Source: Paracoccus sediminis (lineage in GTDB: Bacteria; Pseudomonadota; Alphaproteobacteria; Rhodobacterales; Rhodobacteraceae). From it: a stretch of 64,000 nucleotides of DNA. This document shows, one piece after another, positions 43,087 to 53,935 of the stretch. Each line of letters begins with the position of its first letter. The first letter of the stretch is position 1. Location of the stretch: NCBI RefSeq assembly GCF_900188295.1, contig NZ_FZNM01000008.1, forward strand, positions 1 through 64,000. The letters are read 5' to 3'. The position numbers and the translations under genes are program-made. A model generated the notes under the pieces. That model had not been told where the DNA came from. It did not search any database and saw nothing but the letters and a program-made list of their open reading frames with translations.

Positions 43087-43779
43087 ATGAAGACGCAACA
43101 CAAAGCCCTGTCCGTCCATCTTCTGACCGCCACCGGCGCCGTCCTGTCCATGCTGGCCATGCTGGCCGCCGTCGAGGGAAAATGGTCGCTGATGTTCCTG
43201 TGGCTGGTCGTGGCCCTGGTCGTCGATGGCGTCGACGGTCCCTTGGCGCGGCGTTACGATGTCAGGATTCATTCGCCGAATTACGACGGCGTGCTGATGG
43301 ATCTGATTATCGACTATCTGACCTATGTGTTCATCCCGGCCTATGCGCTGTTCAAGTCGGGGCTGCTGTCGGGCTGGACCGGCTGGTTCGCGATCATCGT
43401 CATCGTCTATGGCAGCGTCATCTATTTCGCGGACAGCCGCATGAAGACCAAGGACAATTCGTTTTCCGGCTTTCCGGGCTGCTGGAACATGGTGGTGCTG
43501 GTCCTGTTCGCGACCGATCCGCACTGGACGGTGATCCTGCTGATCGTGGTGGCTCTGACCGTGGCGATGTTCCTGCCCATCAAGTTCATCCACCCGGTCC
43601 GCACGGAACGCTGGCGCGCGGTGTCGCTGTCCATCGCGATCCTGTGGTGCGTGTTCGCCGCCCGCGCCGCCTGGGTCGATTTCCATCCCGACAGCTGGGC
43701 CAACTGGGGGTTGGTCGTCACGTCCCTGTGGCTGCTGCTGGCCGGGGCGGCGCAGCAGCTGCTGCCGGAACGCGCCTGA
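43087..43779 (+). CDS. pcs: Phosphatidylcholine synthase
   Basis: 230 residues with about eight hydrophobic helices. The CDP-alcohol phosphatidyltransferase signature is present in the modified form typical of Pcs: VVDGVDGPLARRYDV followed by DGVLMDLIIDYLTYVF. Pcs makes phosphatidylcholine directly from CDP-diacylglycerol and choline, a pathway largely restricted to host- or eukaryote-associated and alphaproteobacterial lineages. Additional family block: SFSGFPGCWNMVV. A 134-bp hairpin-rich spacer without a gene follows. Confidence 0.93.
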   Translation: MKTQHKALSVHLLTATGAVLSMLAMLAAVEGKWSLMFLWLVVALVVDGVDGPLARRYDVRIHSPNYDGVLMDLIIDYLTYVFIPAYALFKSGLLSGWTGWFAIIVIVYGSVIYFADSRMKTKDNSFSGFPGCWNMVVLVLFATDPHWTVILLIVVALTVAMFLPIKFIHPVRTERWRAVSLSIAILWCVFAARAAWVDFHPDSWANWGLVVTSLWLLLAGAAQQLLPERA

Positions 43780-43913
43780 TGGGACGCCCATGATCCGCGC
43801 GCGGATCGGCTCGGGAAAACGCCCGGTGCAAAAGATCGGACCGGGGCAGGGGGAAGGGGTGCGCGGCACCACGCCGGGCCGCGGCCTGACACGCCTGAGA
43901 CGGGTCCGCTGAC

Positions 43914-45173
43914 ATGTCCCGCCTGCGCTGGATCCTGTCGCGCCTGCGCCGGACGCTGTGGGTCCGGGTATCGCTTTATGCGGTGCTGGGCGTGGTGGCG
44001 GCTGTCGCGGCGACGCTGGCGTCCTGGCTGCCTTGGCCCCTGCCCATCTACATCAGCGCCGAGGCGATCGACAGCCTGCTGAACGTCATCGCATCGTCCA
44101 TGCTGGCGGTCACGACGTTTTCGGTCACGGCCCTGACCTCGGCCTATGGATCGGCTACGTCGAACGCGACCCCGCGCGCCACGGCCCTGCTGACCGAGGA
44201 CGAGTTCATCCAGTCGGTGCTGGCGACCTTTATCGGATCCTTTCTGTTCAGCGTCGTGGGACTGGTGGCGCTGCGGGTCAGCATCTACGGACCGCAGGGC
44301 CGGGCGCTGCTGTTCGTGACCACGGTGCTGGTCATCGTCCTGATCGTGCTGGCGCTGCTGCGCTGGATCCATCAGCTGACCAAGCTGGGGCGCGTGGGCG
44401 ACACCCTCGACCGGCTGGAACAGGCCACCGACCGGTCGATCCGGGCGCGGCTGGACCTGCCCTTTCTGGGCGGCCTTCCCTTGCCGGATGATGCCCCCGA
44501 CGGGCCTGCGGTGCTGTCCGACCGGGTCGGCTATGTCCAGTTCATCGACACCGCCGCGCTGTCCAAGTTGTGCGAAAGGCATGGCCTTTACCTCGACATC
44601 CTCGTCTTGCCGGGGGCATTCCTGTATCACGGCAGCCCGCTCGCCATGATCCGGGACGGGTCCGCTACCGAAGATATTGCCGCCGAAATTCGGGATACCT
44701 TTACTGTCGACAGCGCGCGGTCCTTCGACCAGGATCCCCGTTTCGGCATCATCGCCCTGACCGAGGTCGCGCTGCGCGCCCTGTCGCCCGCTATGAACGA
44801 CCCCGGCACCGCCATCGATGTGATCGGCCGGCAGGTGCGCCTGCTGACCCTGTGGGCCGAAGGCTGGCACAAGGCGGAACTGCAAAAGGCGGAATACCCC
44901 CGCCTGCGCGTCCCGCCGCTGCGCTACGACGACATCTTTGACGACGCCTTCCGCCTGATCGCGCGGGACGCGGCGGGCCAAATCGACGTGCTGACCCGTG
45001 TGCTCAAGGCCCTGGACGCCCTGACCCGTACCGGCCCCGAAGCCGCCCGGCAGGCCGCGGCCGCGCAACTGGGCATTGCCTGCGCTCGGGGCCTGGACGG
45101 TCTGCCCCCGCCGGATCAGGACCGGCTGCGGCAAGTGCTGAACGATCTGGACGGAGATCAGAGCGCGGCATGA
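43914..45173 (+). CDS. DUF2254 predicted membrane protein
   Basis: 419 residues. N-terminal helices (VSLYAVLGVVAAVAATLASW, then a second block TFIGSFLFSVVGLVALRV and LVIVLIVLALLRW) place it in the inner membrane. The conserved central motif is SMLAVTTFSVTALTSAYGSA. The C-terminal half is soluble and contains DPRFGIIALTEVALRALSPAMNDPGTA, characteristic of DUF2254. Function unknown; it may be a channel or transporter-like protein. Its stop overlaps a following short ORF (ATGA). Confidence 0.87.
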   Translation: MSRLRWILSRLRRTLWVRVSLYAVLGVVAAVAATLASWLPWPLPIYISAEAIDSLLNVIASSMLAVTTFSVTALTSAYGSATSNATPRATALLTEDEFIQSVLATFIGSFLFSVVGLVALRVSIYGPQGRALLFVTTVLVIVLIVLALLRWIHQLTKLGRVGDTLDRLEQATDRSIRARLDLPFLGGLPLPDDAPDGPAVLSDRVGYVQFIDTAALSKLCERHGLYLDILVLPGAFLYHGSPLAMIRDGSATEDIAAEIRDTFTVDSARSFDQDPRFGIIALTEVALRALSPAMNDPGTAIDVIGRQVRLLTLWAEGWHKAELQKAEYPRLRVPPLRYDDIFDDAFRLIARDAAGQIDVLTRVLKALDALTRTGPEAARQAAAAQLGIACARGLDGLPPPDQDRLRQVLNDLDGDQSAA

Positions 45174-45645
45174 TGTCCGGGTTGGCGTTTGCAGGAAACC
45201 TTTCAAAGCTCATCGCTTGTGTCTTGGGCTTGCTGCTGATTGGTCTGGTGGGATGGTTGCTGGCGCGGCCCGACGGTGCTGGTCTTTTCAACCGCGCCAC
45301 CATTCGTAGCCTACGTGCCGAAGCAGTCACGGTAAGCCGGATCGCGTCCTTGTTTCTGACGCCGCGACGGTCTGCATCGTCGCGCCTTATTTCAACATGA
45401 CGTTCTATGATACCCCGCATTCGGCCCTGATCGGCCAGATGGATCAGGACTTCGGCCACGAGGGCGTCACCCGGATCGGGGTGTTCGACAATAAGGGCGA
45501 AATGCTGGCGGATCGTTCCGCTTCAAGACGTTTGCTGGATCTGGCCCAAGGGCTTCGTTCGGATTGCCGAACACCAGAACGTTTCGTTGTCCGGTTCGAT
45601 GGAAACGCCCGGTCGCGGATGGTGATCCTGCGACAGCAGCCATAG
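45170..45645 (+). pseudogene. Probable frameshifted small membrane/exported gene
   Basis: A 76-codon ORF (45170-45400) starts with a 4-bp overlap of the DUF2254 stop and encodes a membrane helix (LIACVLGLLLIGLVGWLLA). In the -1 frame an ORF open from 45310 continues with an ordinary-looking protein sequence (DRVLVSDAATVCIVAPYFNM ... GVTRIGVFDNKGEMLADRSA) to a stop at 45645. A single base change in about 45310-45335 would join them into one ~155-residue protein. No family was recognised, so either a real frameshift, a sequencing error, or two chance ORFs are possible. Confidence 0.4.
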
Positions 45646-45657
45646 GGCAATTTCCCC

Positions 45658-45686
45658 TTTTCAAACCGCGACCATGGCGGCATAGT
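45658..45686 (+). promoter_or_regulatory. Possible promoter of the leuA leader
   Basis: TTTTCA (45658-45663), 17 bp, CATAGT (45681-45686). Predicted start is about 45693, one base before the leader ORF ATG, so the leader would be read from a leaderless 5' end. Confidence 0.4.
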
Positions 45687-45693
45687 CCGCCCC

Positions 45694-45792
45694 ATGACCC
45701 GGATGCTGCATATCCCCGCCGCCCCCGCCGCGCCCCTGGGCGCGCGTCTGGCCGTGACCCTCCGCGGTCTGCTGCTTCTTACGCTGCGCTGA
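45694..45792 (+). CDS. Leucine-rich leader peptide of leuA
   Basis: 32 codons, ATG at 45694 to TGA at 45790-45792. The C-terminal part reads TLRGLLLLTLR, with four consecutive Leu codons CTG CTG CTT CTT at 45769-45780 and seven Leu in the last 18 residues including TL, TLR and RLA positions. CTT is rare in this GC-rich genome. The ORF ends 74 bp before leuA. This is the classic design of a peptide whose ribosome speed reports charged tRNA-Leu. No Shine-Dalgarno is seen, consistent with leaderless translation. Too short to be found by homology alone; the call rests on position and codon content. Confidence 0.7.
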   Translation: MTRMLHIPAAPAAPLGARLAVTLRGLLLLTLR

Positions 45793-45858
45793 GCGGGTCT
45801 TCCGGGCCGCCGCTCAGCCAGGACCGTGCCCGGTTCCCCTGAACAGCGCAGAAGAAAG
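45775..45858 (+). promoter_or_regulatory. Alternative RNA pairings of a leuA attenuator
   Basis: Pairing 1: GCTGAGCGG (45788-45796) with CCGCTCAGC (45810-45818), 9 bp perfect, starting in the leader stop codon. Pairing 2: CTGCGCTG (45784-45791) with CAGCGCAG (45844-45851), 8 bp perfect, extended after a bulge by TTCTT in the Leu codons with AAGAA (45852-45856), next to the leuA start. Both use 45788-45791, so they exclude each other. Pairing 2 would cover the purine-rich leuA ribosome-binding region. No U-run follows pairing 1. Confidence 0.55.
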
Positions 45859-45866
45859 CACCCATC

Positions 45867-47423
45867 ATGTCCGACAAGAACCGCGTCGTCATCTTCGACA
45901 CCACCCTGCGCGACGGCGAACAATCGCCCGGCGCCACCATGTCCCACGAAGAAAAGCTGGAAATCGCCCAGATGCTGGACGAGATGGGCGTGGATATCAT
46001 CGAAGCCGGGTTCCCCATCGCGTCCGAAGGCGATTTCGCCGCCGTCAGCGCGATTGCGCAGCAGGCGCAGAACGCCGTGATCTGCGGCCTGGCCCGCGCG
46101 CAACTGCCCGACATCGACCGCTGCTGGGAGGCCGTGCGCCATGCCCGCCGCCCGCGCATCCATACGTTCATCGGCACCTCGCCGCTGCACCGGGCGATCC
46201 CGAACCTGGACATGGACCAGATGGCCGAACGGATCGAACAGACCGTGACGCACGCCCGCAACCTGTGCGACAACGTGCAATGGTCGCCCATGGACGCGAC
46301 GCGGACCGAACACGATTACCTGTGCCGCGTCGTGGAAATCGCCATCAAGGCGGGTGCCACCACCATCAACATCCCCGACACCGTAGGCTATACCGCGCCG
46401 CGCGAATCGGCCGACCTGATCCGGATGCTGCTGGAACGCGTGCCGGGGTCGGAAAACGTGATCTTCGCCACCCATTGCCACAACGACCTGGGCATGGCGA
46501 CCGCCAACGCCCTGGCCGCGGTCGAGGCCGGGGCGCGCCAGATCGAATGCACCATCAACGGCCTGGGCGAACGCGCCGGCAACACCGCGCTGGAGGAGGT
46601 CGTGATGGCGCTGAAGGTGCGCCACGACATCATGCCTTTCGACACCGGCATCGACACCACCAGGATCATCGGCATTTCACGCCGCGTGGCCCAGGTCAGC
46701 GGCTTTCCGGTCCAGTTCAACAAGGCCATCGTCGGCAAGAACGCGTTCCTGCACGAAAGCGGCATCCATCAGGACGGCGTGCTGAAGAACGTCGAGACGT
46801 TCGAGATCATGCGCCCCGCCGACATCGGTTTGAACGAAACCAACATCGCCATGGGCAAGCATTCCGGCCGCGCCGCGCTGCGCGCCAAGCTGTCCGACCT
46901 GGGATACGATGTGGGCGACAATCAGTTGAAGGACATTTTCGTCCGCTTCAAGGCCCTGGCCGACCGCAAGAAGGAGGTCTACGACGAGGATATCGTGGCG
47001 CTCCTCCAGGACGCCTCGGCCAACACCGGCGACGATGTCCTGCAAGTGAAGCATCTGCGCGTCGTCTGCGGCAGCGACGGGCAGTCGGCCGACCTGACCA
47101 TGATCGTGGACGGGCAGGAAAAGACCGTGCACGCCACCGGCGACGGCCCGGTCGATGCCTGTTTCAACGCGGTCAGGCAGATCTTTCCGCACAACGCCAC
47201 ATTGAAGCTGTATCAGGTCCATGCCGTGACCGAGGGGACCGACGCGCAGGCCACCGTGTCCGTGCGGATGGAGGAGGACGGCCGCATCGTGAACGGCCAG
47301 GCGGCCGACACCGACACGATCCTGGCATCGGTCAAGGCTTATGTCGGCGCGCTGAACCACCTGATCGTGCGCCGCGCACGGGCGGGCCGCGACGGCAAGG
47401 AAATCAGCATGTATTCGCATTGA
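45867..47423 (+). CDS. leuA: 2-Isopropylmalate synthase
   Basis: 518 residues. It condenses 2-oxoisovalerate with acetyl-CoA, the first step of leucine synthesis. TIM-barrel with FDTTLRDGEQSPGATMSHEE (metal Asp), the metal HxH in FATHCHNDLGMATAN, and NGLGERAGNTALEEVVMAL. A C-terminal regulatory LeuA dimer domain (about residues 390-510), the site of leucine feedback, is present. Upstream is the leucine leader region; downstream an intrinsic terminator. Confidence 0.97.
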   Translation: MSDKNRVVIFDTTLRDGEQSPGATMSHEEKLEIAQMLDEMGVDIIEAGFPIASEGDFAAVSAIAQQAQNAVICGLARAQLPDIDRCWEAVRHARRPRIHTFIGTSPLHRAIPNLDMDQMAERIEQTVTHARNLCDNVQWSPMDATRTEHDYLCRVVEIAIKAGATTINIPDTVGYTAPRESADLIRMLLERVPGSENVIFATHCHNDLGMATANALAAVEAGARQIECTINGLGERAGNTALEEVVMALKVRHDIMPFDTGIDTTRIIGISRRVAQVSGFPVQFNKAIVGKNAFLHESGIHQDGVLKNVETFEIMRPADIGLNETNIAMGKHSGRAALRAKLSDLGYDVGDNQLKDIFVRFKALADRKKEVYDEDIVALLQDASANTGDDVLQVKHLRVVCGSDGQSADLTMIVDGQEKTVHATGDGPVDACFNAVRQIFPHNATLKLYQVHAVTEGTDAQATVSVRMEEDGRIVNGQAADTDTILASVKAYVGALNHLIVRRARAGRDGKEISMYSH

Positions 47424-47490
47424 CGCTGGTGCGCTGCCGCCCATCCGGGCGGCATCCGGATCAGGTCACGCCGACGGATGTGATGTCGGG

Positions 47491-47520
47491 ACCGGCGGGT
47501 TAACCGCCGGTTCTTGTTTT
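47491..47520 (+). terminator. leuA intrinsic terminator
   Basis: ACCGGCGG (47491-47498), loop GTTAA, CCGCCGGT (47504-47511), followed by TCTTGTTTT. Confidence 0.85.
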
Positions 47521-47526
47521 GCGGTT

Positions 47527-47546
47527 ACACCCCAAGGGTGTTCTTT
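47527..47546 (+). terminator. Second small hairpin before the VPLPA gene
   Basis: ACACCC (47527-47532) and GGGTGT (47536-47541) with a CAA loop, followed by TCTTTTG. It may back up the leuA terminator or structure the leader of the next gene. Confidence 0.4.
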
Positions 47547-47561
47547 TGCCAAGGAAAGACG

Positions 47562-49371
<1,810 letters not shown>

Positions 49372-49397
49372 GGGCGGCCCGGAAAGGGGCTGCGTGA

Positions 49398-50330
49398 ATG
49401 GCACACAAGGGACCAGATTTCGCCACGCCTGTCCGGCGCGTCCTGATCGCGCTGCTGACGCTTGTGCTGATCGCGCTGTTTTTGTTCTGGCGCATCGACA
49501 GCCCGCGCGCCGAGGCGATGCGCATCGCCATCATCGACCGCGTGGTGCCCGGTTTCGACTGGGCCATGGCCCCGGTCACCCGGATGGGCCAGATGATCGG
49601 CGGGTTCCAGTCCTATGCCCGCATCCATCAGCAGAACCAGGAATTGCGCCGCGAACTGCAAAAGATGCAGGCCTGGAAGGAGGCCGCGGTCCAGCTGGAA
49701 CAGGAAAACTCCAAGCTGATGGCCCTGAACAACGTCCGCATCGATCCGGCGCTGACCAGCGTGACGGGCATGGTGATGGTGGACAGCGGATCGGCCTTCC
49801 GCCAGTCGGTGCTGCTGAACGTGGGCGCGGACGACGGCATCGTCGAAGGCTGGGCCACGATGGACGGGCTGGGGCTGGTGGGGCGCATCTCGGGCGTGGG
49901 CCGGCGGACCAGCCGGGTGGTGCTGCTGACCGATCCGTCGTCGCGCATCCCGGTGTCCGTCCTGCCCTCGGGCGAACGCGCGCTGCTGACGGGCGACAAC
50001 ACGCCGCTGCCGTTTCTGGATTTCATCGAGACGCCGGGCAACGTGCGCCCCGGCGACCGGGTCGTCACCTCGGGCGACGGGGGAGTGTTTCCGCCGGGGC
50101 TGCTGGCGGGGCAGGTGGTCCAGGGCAGCGACGGGCGGACGCGGCTGCGCATGGCCGCCGATTACGGACGGCTGGAGTTCCTGCGCGTGCTGCGGTCCCA
50201 TCCGGCGGAAACGGTGGTGGATTCGGGGGCGGTCATCACGCCGGGCGACGGGGGCCTGATCGGCCCGCAGATGCCCGCCTCTCCGGTCGAGGCGGCGGCC
50301 GCGGATCCCCTGGCGACGGGGGCCGAATGA
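49398..50330 (+). CDS. mreC: Rod-shape-determining protein MreC
   Basis: 310 residues. One N-terminal membrane helix (RVLIALLTLVLIALFLFW), a coiled coil (QQNQELRRELQKMQAWKEAA, about residues 75-110) and the periplasmic beta-domains with GSAFRQSVLLNVGADDGIVEG and SRIPVSVLPSGERALLTG. MreC scaffolds PBP2 and RodA. Ribosome-binding site GGAAAGGGG. The stop overlaps the mreD start. Confidence 0.94.
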   Translation: MAHKGPDFATPVRRVLIALLTLVLIALFLFWRIDSPRAEAMRIAIIDRVVPGFDWAMAPVTRMGQMIGGFQSYARIHQQNQELRRELQKMQAWKEAAVQLEQENSKLMALNNVRIDPALTSVTGMVMVDSGSAFRQSVLLNVGADDGIVEGWATMDGLGLVGRISGVGRRTSRVVLLTDPSSRIPVSVLPSGERALLTGDNTPLPFLDFIETPGNVRPGDRVVTSGDGGVFPPGLLAGQVVQGSDGRTRLRMAADYGRLEFLRVLRSHPAETVVDSGAVITPGDGGLIGPQMPASPVEAAAADPLATGAE

Positions 50331-50857
50331 TGAACCGGCGGACGCTGATCGGCACGGCCCTGTTCTGCGGCGCGATGGCGTTTCTGCTGTTCCTGCGCCT
50401 TTTGCCCCTGTCGGCGGGAACGGTCCGCCTGCCCGGCCCCGACCTGGGCCTGTGCCTGACGCTTGCCTGGGTGCTGCGCCGCCCAGACCAGATCGCCGCC
50501 CCGGTGATCGCGCTGGTATTCGTGGTCCAGGACATCATCCTGTTCAATCCCCTTGGCCTGTGGCCCGCCATCGTCCTGATCGGATCCGAGGCCGCACGCT
50601 TGCGTGATGGGCGTTGGCGCGACGCGCCGTTCATGGTTGAATGGCTGCGCATCGCCATCCTGATCGGTCTGATGATGCTGGGCTATCGCGTTCTTCAGGT
50701 GCTGTTCATGATGCCGGTTCCGGCCCTGGGTCAGGCGATCCTGCATTTCATCGCCACCGTGGTCGCCTATCCGCCCGTGGTGCTGGCGGCGCGGGCGCTG
50801 GTTGGCTTGCGCCGGATCACGCCGGCCGAGGCCGAGCAGACGAGGTTCGCACGGTGA
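50327..50857 (+). CDS. mreD: Rod-shape-determining protein MreD
   Basis: 176 residues from the ATG at 50327, overlapping the mreC stop. Five predicted membrane helices, little sequence conservation as usual for MreD; the assignment relies on topology, length and its position between mreC and mrdA. The stop overlaps the GTG start of mrdA, so the whole mreC-mreD-mrdA block is translationally coupled. Confidence 0.88.
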   Translation: MMNRRTLIGTALFCGAMAFLLFLRLLPLSAGTVRLPGPDLGLCLTLAWVLRRPDQIAAPVIALVFVVQDIILFNPLGLWPAIVLIGSEAARLRDGRWRDAPFMVEWLRIAILIGLMMLGYRVLQVLFMMPVPALGQAILHFIATVVAYPPVVLAARALVGLRRITPAEAEQTRFAR

Positions 50858-52791
50858 CGACGTCTTCCCGTCAGGACGATGAAAAGGGCAGGATCGGCCG
50901 CCGTGGCCTGATGCTGGCGGGCATCCAGTTGGGCGTCATCACGACGCTGGCCTTGAGGCTGCGGTCGATGCAGGTCGAACAGGCCGAGGAATACCGGGTG
51001 CTGGCGGACGGCAATTCCATCAAGATCCGCCTGCTGGTGCCCGCGCGCGGGTTAATCCACGACCGCAACGGTATCGTCATCGCCGGCAACGAACAGAATT
51101 ACCGCGTCACCCTGACGCGCGAGGAAGCGGGCGGCGACGTGGAACCCGTGCTGCGCCGTCTGGCCCGGCTGATCCCGATCAGCGACGCCCGCATGGCCGA
51201 GCTTCTGGCGGAATTCTCTAGGCGCAGCGCGGTCACGCCCATCGTGCTGGCCGACCGGCTGAGCTGGGAACAGTTCAGCTCCATCGCCGTGAACGCGCCG
51301 TCGCTGGCGGGGGTGACGCCCGAATCCGGCCTGTCGCGCGCCTATCCCCGCGCGGGCGATCTGGCGCATGTGCTGGGCTATGTCGGCCCCGTGTCCGATT
51401 ACGACCTGTCCAAGATCGCGGATCCCGACCCGGTCCTGATGCTGCCCGAATTCCAGCTGGGCAAGGTCGGCTTCGAGGCGCGGATGGAGGATGTCCTGCG
51501 CGGCAAGGCCGGTCAGCGCCGGGTCGAGGTGAACAGCGCCGGCCGCGAGATGCGCCAACTGTCCCGGCAGGAGGGCGAGCAGGGCGCGACCGTCCAGATG
51601 ACCATCGACGCGCGGTTGCAGAACTATGCCGCGCAGCGCATGGGCACCGAAAGCGCCGCCGCCGTGGTCATGGACGTGCGGACCGGCGACATCCTGACGA
51701 TCTGTTCCTCGCCCAGCTTCGATCCCAACAAGTTCGTGCGGGGGATTTCATCGCCCGACTACAAGGCGCTGATGAACCATGACCATCGCCCGCTGGCTGA
51801 CAAGACGGTGCAGGGGGTCTATCCACCGGGATCGACCTTCAAGATGATCACGCTGCTGGCCGGCCTGGAAGCGGGCGTCATCAACGCCGGGACGCGGTTC
51901 TTCTGCCCCGGCTATACCGTGGCGGGCGGACGCCGGTTCCATTGCTGGAGCAGGAGCGGCCATGGCAGCGTCGATGTGGTGACAAGCCTGTCCCGCAGCT
52001 GCGACGTCTATTACTATGAACTTGCGCAAAGAGTCGGCATCGACCCCATCGCCGCCATGGCCCGCAGGCTGGGCCTGGGACAGCGCCACGACCTGCCGAT
52101 GTCCGCCGTGGCCGAAGGCACTGCGCCCGACCGCGCCTGGAAACAGGCCCGCTATGGCCAGGCGTGGCAGGTGGGTGACAGCCTCAACGCCTCGATCGGG
52201 CAGGGCTATGTGCTGGCCTCGCCCTTGCAGCTTGCGGTCATGACCGCGCGCGTGGCAACCGGGCGGCAGGTGGCGCCGCGCCTGGTGCGCGCCATCGGCG
52301 GGGTGGCGCAGCCGGTTCCCGAATTTCCAGACCTGGGGCTGACCCCGGCGTTCCTGCGGCTGGCGCAGGCGGGCATGGACGCGGTGATGAACGGTGACGG
52401 CGGAACCGCCCGCCGCTCGCGCATCCTGCGCGAGGATTGGCGCATGGCCGGCAAGACCGGCACCAGCCAGGTGCGCAACATCACCGCCGCCGAACGGGCG
52501 GGGGGCGTGGTGTCGAACGACCAGCTGCCGTGGAACCGGCGGGACCACGCGCTGTTCGTGTGCTATGCCCCCTTCGACGCGCCGCGCTATGCCGTATCGG
52601 TGGTCGTCGAACATGGCGGCGGCGGATCGGCGGTGGCGGCGCCAGTGGCGCGCGACATCCTGCTGTTCGCACTGGCGGGCGGGCTGCCGCCGCTGGACGC
52701 CGTTCCCGACGATCAGCGCGCCGCGATGGAGGAGCGCCACAACGCCATGCAGCTGTTCATACCGGATGCGCCCCGGCTGACGCGGGCCTGA
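50854..52791 (+). CDS. mrdA: Penicillin-binding protein 2
   Basis: 645 residues from a GTG at 50854. N-terminal membrane helix (LMLAGIQLGVITTLAL), a PBP dimerisation domain with RGLIHDRNGIVIAGNEQNYR, and the transpeptidase domain: Ser327 in YPPGSTFKMITLLAG (S-x-x-K), SLSRSCDVYYYEL (S-x-N equivalent), and Lys534 in AGKTGTSQV (KTG). PBP2 cross-links lateral peptidoglycan together with RodA. Confidence 0.96.
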   Translation: MTTSSRQDDEKGRIGRRGLMLAGIQLGVITTLALRLRSMQVEQAEEYRVLADGNSIKIRLLVPARGLIHDRNGIVIAGNEQNYRVTLTREEAGGDVEPVLRRLARLIPISDARMAELLAEFSRRSAVTPIVLADRLSWEQFSSIAVNAPSLAGVTPESGLSRAYPRAGDLAHVLGYVGPVSDYDLSKIADPDPVLMLPEFQLGKVGFEARMEDVLRGKAGQRRVEVNSAGREMRQLSRQEGEQGATVQMTIDARLQNYAAQRMGTESAAAVVMDVRTGDILTICSSPSFDPNKFVRGISSPDYKALMNHDHRPLADKTVQGVYPPGSTFKMITLLAGLEAGVINAGTRFFCPGYTVAGGRRFHCWSRSGHGSVDVVTSLSRSCDVYYYELAQRVGIDPIAAMARRLGLGQRHDLPMSAVAEGTAPDRAWKQARYGQAWQVGDSLNASIGQGYVLASPLQLAVMTARVATGRQVAPRLVRAIGGVAQPVPEFPDLGLTPAFLRLAQAGMDAVMNGDGGTARRSRILREDWRMAGKTGTSQVRNITAAERAGGVVSNDQLPWNRRDHALFVCYAPFDAPRYAVSVVVEHGGGGSAVAAPVARDILLFALAGGLPPLDAVPDDQRAAMEERHNAMQLFIPDAPRLTRA

Positions 52792-52795
52792 CGCG

Positions 52796-53935
52796 ATGTC
52801 CTATCTTGGTTATGGCGATGCCCAGACGCCCACCGGCATCCGCAAGATCCTGTATCTGAACTGGCCGCTGGTCTTTCTGATCGCCGCCGTGGCCGGCATC
52901 GGCTTCCTGATGCTGATTTCGGTCGCGGGCGGCGATATCAAGACCTGGGCCGAACCGCAGATGTACCGCTTCGCGGCCGGCATGGTCATCATGATCGCGC
53001 TGGCCTTCGTGCCGATGTGGTTCTGGCGCGGTATTTCCATACCCGCCTATGTCTGCTGCTTTCTGCTGCTGATCGCGGTGGAACTGGTGGGCACCGTCGG
53101 CATGGGCGCGCAACGCTGGATCGACCTCGGCCCGCTGCGCATTCAGCCGTCCGAACTGATGAAGATCGCCTTGGCGCTGCTGCTGGCGGCCTATTACGAC
53201 TGGCTGCCCGCGCGCCGCGTGTCGCGTCCGCTGTGGGTGCTGATTCCGGTGGTGCTGATCCTGGCGCCGACCGGGCTGGTGCTGAACCAGCCCGACCTGG
53301 GCACCTCGATCATGCTGGTGGCGGGGGGCGGGATCGTGATGTTCGCGGCGGGCGTGTCGCTGTGGTATTTCGGCGCGGTGATCGCGGCCGCCGTGGGGCT
53401 GGTCATGGCGGTGATGAACAGCCGGGGCACCGACTGGCAATTGCTCAAGGACTATCAGTTCCGCCGCATCGACACCTTTCTGGATCCGACCGCCGATCCC
53501 CTGGGCGCGGGCTACAACATTATCCAGAGCCAGATCGCCCTGGGATCGGGCGGCTGGTCGGGCCGGGGTTTCATGCAGGGCACGCAGTCGCGGCTGAACT
53601 TCCTGCCCGAAAAGCACACCGACTTCATCTTCACCGTCCTGGCCGAGGAATTCGGCTTTGTCGGCGCCATGTCGCTGCTGGGGCTGTACACGCTGATTAT
53701 CGGGTTCTGCCTGTATTCCGCGCTGACCAACCGCGACCGGTTCGCGGCGCTGATTACCGTGGGCATCAGCGGGACGTTCTTTCTGTATTTCGCGATCAAC
53801 ATGGCGACCGTGATGGGAATGCTGCCCGCCAAGGGATCGCCCCTGCCGCTGGTCAGTTACGGGGGAACCTCGCTGATGATCCTGATGCTGGGATTCGGCC
53901 TGGTGCAGGCCGCCCATGTCCACAGGCCGCGATGA
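52796..53935 (+). CDS. rodA: Peptidoglycan glycosyltransferase RodA (MrdB)
   Basis: 379 residues with about ten membrane helices; SEDS family. Conserved blocks: GAQRWIDLGPLRIQPSELMK, LNQPDLGTSIMLVAGG, QSQIALGSGGWSGRGF, LPEKHTDFIFTVLAEEFGF and PLVSYGGTSLMILMLGFG. It polymerises lipid II for elongation with PBP2. It starts 5 bp after mrdA and overlaps the following dehydrogenase gene. Confidence 0.97.
   Translation: MSYLGYGDAQTPTGIRKILYLNWPLVFLIAAVAGIGFLMLISVAGGDIKTWAEPQMYRFAAGMVIMIALAFVPMWFWRGISIPAYVCCFLLLIAVELVGTVGMGAQRWIDLGPLRIQPSELMKIALALLLAAYYDWLPARRVSRPLWVLIPVVLILAPTGLVLNQPDLGTSIMLVAGGGIVMFAAGVSLWYFGAVIAAAVGLVMAVMNSRGTDWQLLKDYQFRRIDTFLDPTADPLGAGYNIIQSQIALGSGGWSGRGFMQGTQSRLNFLPEKHTDFIFTVLAEEFGFVGAMSLLGLYTLIIGFCLYSALTNRDRFAALITVGISGTFFLYFAINMATVMGMLPAKGSPLPLVSYGGTSLMILMLGFGLVQAAHVHRPR

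Noticed and set aside
43780..43913. Hairpin-rich spacer after pcs as an sRNA gene
   Set aside because: Only short stems (ATGGG/CCCAT, GGTGC/GCACC), no promoter and no U-run terminator seen.
43422..45206. 594-codon minus-strand ORF opposite pcs and DUF2254
   Set aside because: Crosses two real genes, no motif, Q/H/R-rich artefact of GC-rich codon use.
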